Below the pieces are notes generated by a model. It had not been told where the DNA came from and ran no database searches. It saw only the letters and a list, made by a program, of their open reading frames with translations. Shown here one piece after another: positions 63,867 through 64,000 of a stretch of DNA of 64,000 nt. The first letter of the stretch is position 1, and the number at the start of each line of letters is the position of its first letter. The position numbers were made by a program, and so were the translations under genes. Source of the stretch: Aliiroseovarius sp. PrR006 (GTDB lineage: Bacteria > Pseudomonadota > Alphaproteobacteria > Rhodobacterales > Rhodobacteraceae); assembly GCF_010500215.1 (NCBI RefSeq), contig NZ_JAAGOY010000004.1:930001-994000 (forward strand). Direction: 5' to 3'.

Positions 63867-64000
63867 TTAAAACGCTTTGCCGCGTGCCGAGACCGGCCAG
63901 AGGGTTTCCACCTTGCCGTTGCGCACGCCGACATACCAATCATGTACGTTGGCGGTCGGATCGCAGTGGCCCGGCACAAGGCGCAGTTTGTCGTTCACTT
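63867..64000 (-). CDS. bhcC: Beta-hydroxyaspartate aldolase, C-terminal fragment
   Basis: The frame is open to the window edge; 44 residues of the C-terminus are visible. They contain LVPGHCDPT, the zinc-ligand motif (His and Cys) at the end of DSD1/D-threonine aldolase-type PLP enzymes, followed by DWYVGVRNGKVETLWPVSARG. Next to bhcD this is best read as BhcC, which joins glyoxylate and glycine to beta-hydroxyaspartate. A D-threonine or D-serine lyase cannot be excluded from so short a fragment. The gene begins beyond base 64000. Confidence 0.75.
   Translation of the reverse strand, partial: VNDKLRLVPGHCDPTANVHDWYVGVRNGKVETLWPVSARGKAF

Noticed and set aside
1-64000. Prophage, insertion sequence or CRISPR array
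   Set aside because: Apart from the holin/endolysin cassette no phage structural gene, integrase, transposase or regularly spaced repeat was seen.

Overview
The window reads as chromosomal DNA of a marine-type alphaproteobacterium of the Rhodobacteraceae (Roseobacter group). The basis is the high-GC codon use, the argC-ccmE-ccmF-ccmH neighbourhood, a gene transfer agent (GTA) type holin/endolysin pair, a zapA locus beside transketolase, a fused indolepyruvate:ferredoxin oxidoreductase, an AcnB aconitase and part of a beta-hydroxyaspartate cycle (bhc) cluster. Family assignments are by recognition of motifs and sequence character; no database search was run. No rRNA, tRNA, CRISPR array, transposase or integrase was seen.

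Layout. 1-1.8 kb: two TerB-like genes flanking a secreted protein and a DUF1330 protein. 2.1-7.6 kb: a polar amino acid ABC importer (ATPase, binding protein, two permeases), a class I glutamine amidotransferase and a DegT-type aminotransferase. 7.7-14.6 kb: LysR regulator, comEC, gltX, gltA and a PaaG-like enoyl-CoA hydratase/isomerase. 14.7-22.4 kb (minus strand): murI, argC, ccmE, then a tightly overlapping endolysin/holin/small-protein cassette, then ccmF and ccmH. 22.5-27 kb: the fused indolepyruvate oxidoreductase with a divergent LysR gene. 27.4-38.2 kb: purL, a YkgJ-type cysteine cluster protein, bolA, grxD, zapA, tkt, a DMT transporter, DUF808 and an NADP-signature gap followed by a 47-residue membrane peptide. 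38.2-42.2 kb: a second amino acid/amine ABC importer divergent from a glutamine-synthetase-family ligase. 42.3-47.6 kb: YrdB-like protein, acnB, a Tat-exported type II sulfide:quinone oxidoreductase and a DUF5368 protein.

47.7-61.7 kb is a near-complete purine catabolic island: guanine deaminase, xanthine dehydrogenase (xdhABC), membrane urate hydroxylase (puuD), 5-hydroxyisourate hydrolase (uraH), a fused allantoinase/OHCU decarboxylase, ureidoglycolate lyase (allA) and two NCS2-type nucleobase permeases, with two closely related LysR regulators. It should run guanine/xanthine to urate, allantoin and finally glyoxylate plus urea; allantoicase is not in the window. The window ends in bhcD and the 3' end of bhcC, enzymes of the beta-hydroxyaspartate cycle that assimilates glyoxylate, so the glyoxylate-producing and glyoxylate-consuming pathways sit side by side.

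The strongest leads are: the GTA-type lysis cassette inside the cytochrome c maturation cluster, with two coupled small ORFs; the purine/glyoxylate-cycle neighbourhood; an identical 15-base palindromic element upstream of the amidotransferase and upstream of the glutamine-synthetase-family gene 35 kb away; a structured small-RNA or leader candidate upstream of purL; and a leader upstream of gap that can pair with its own ribosome binding site.
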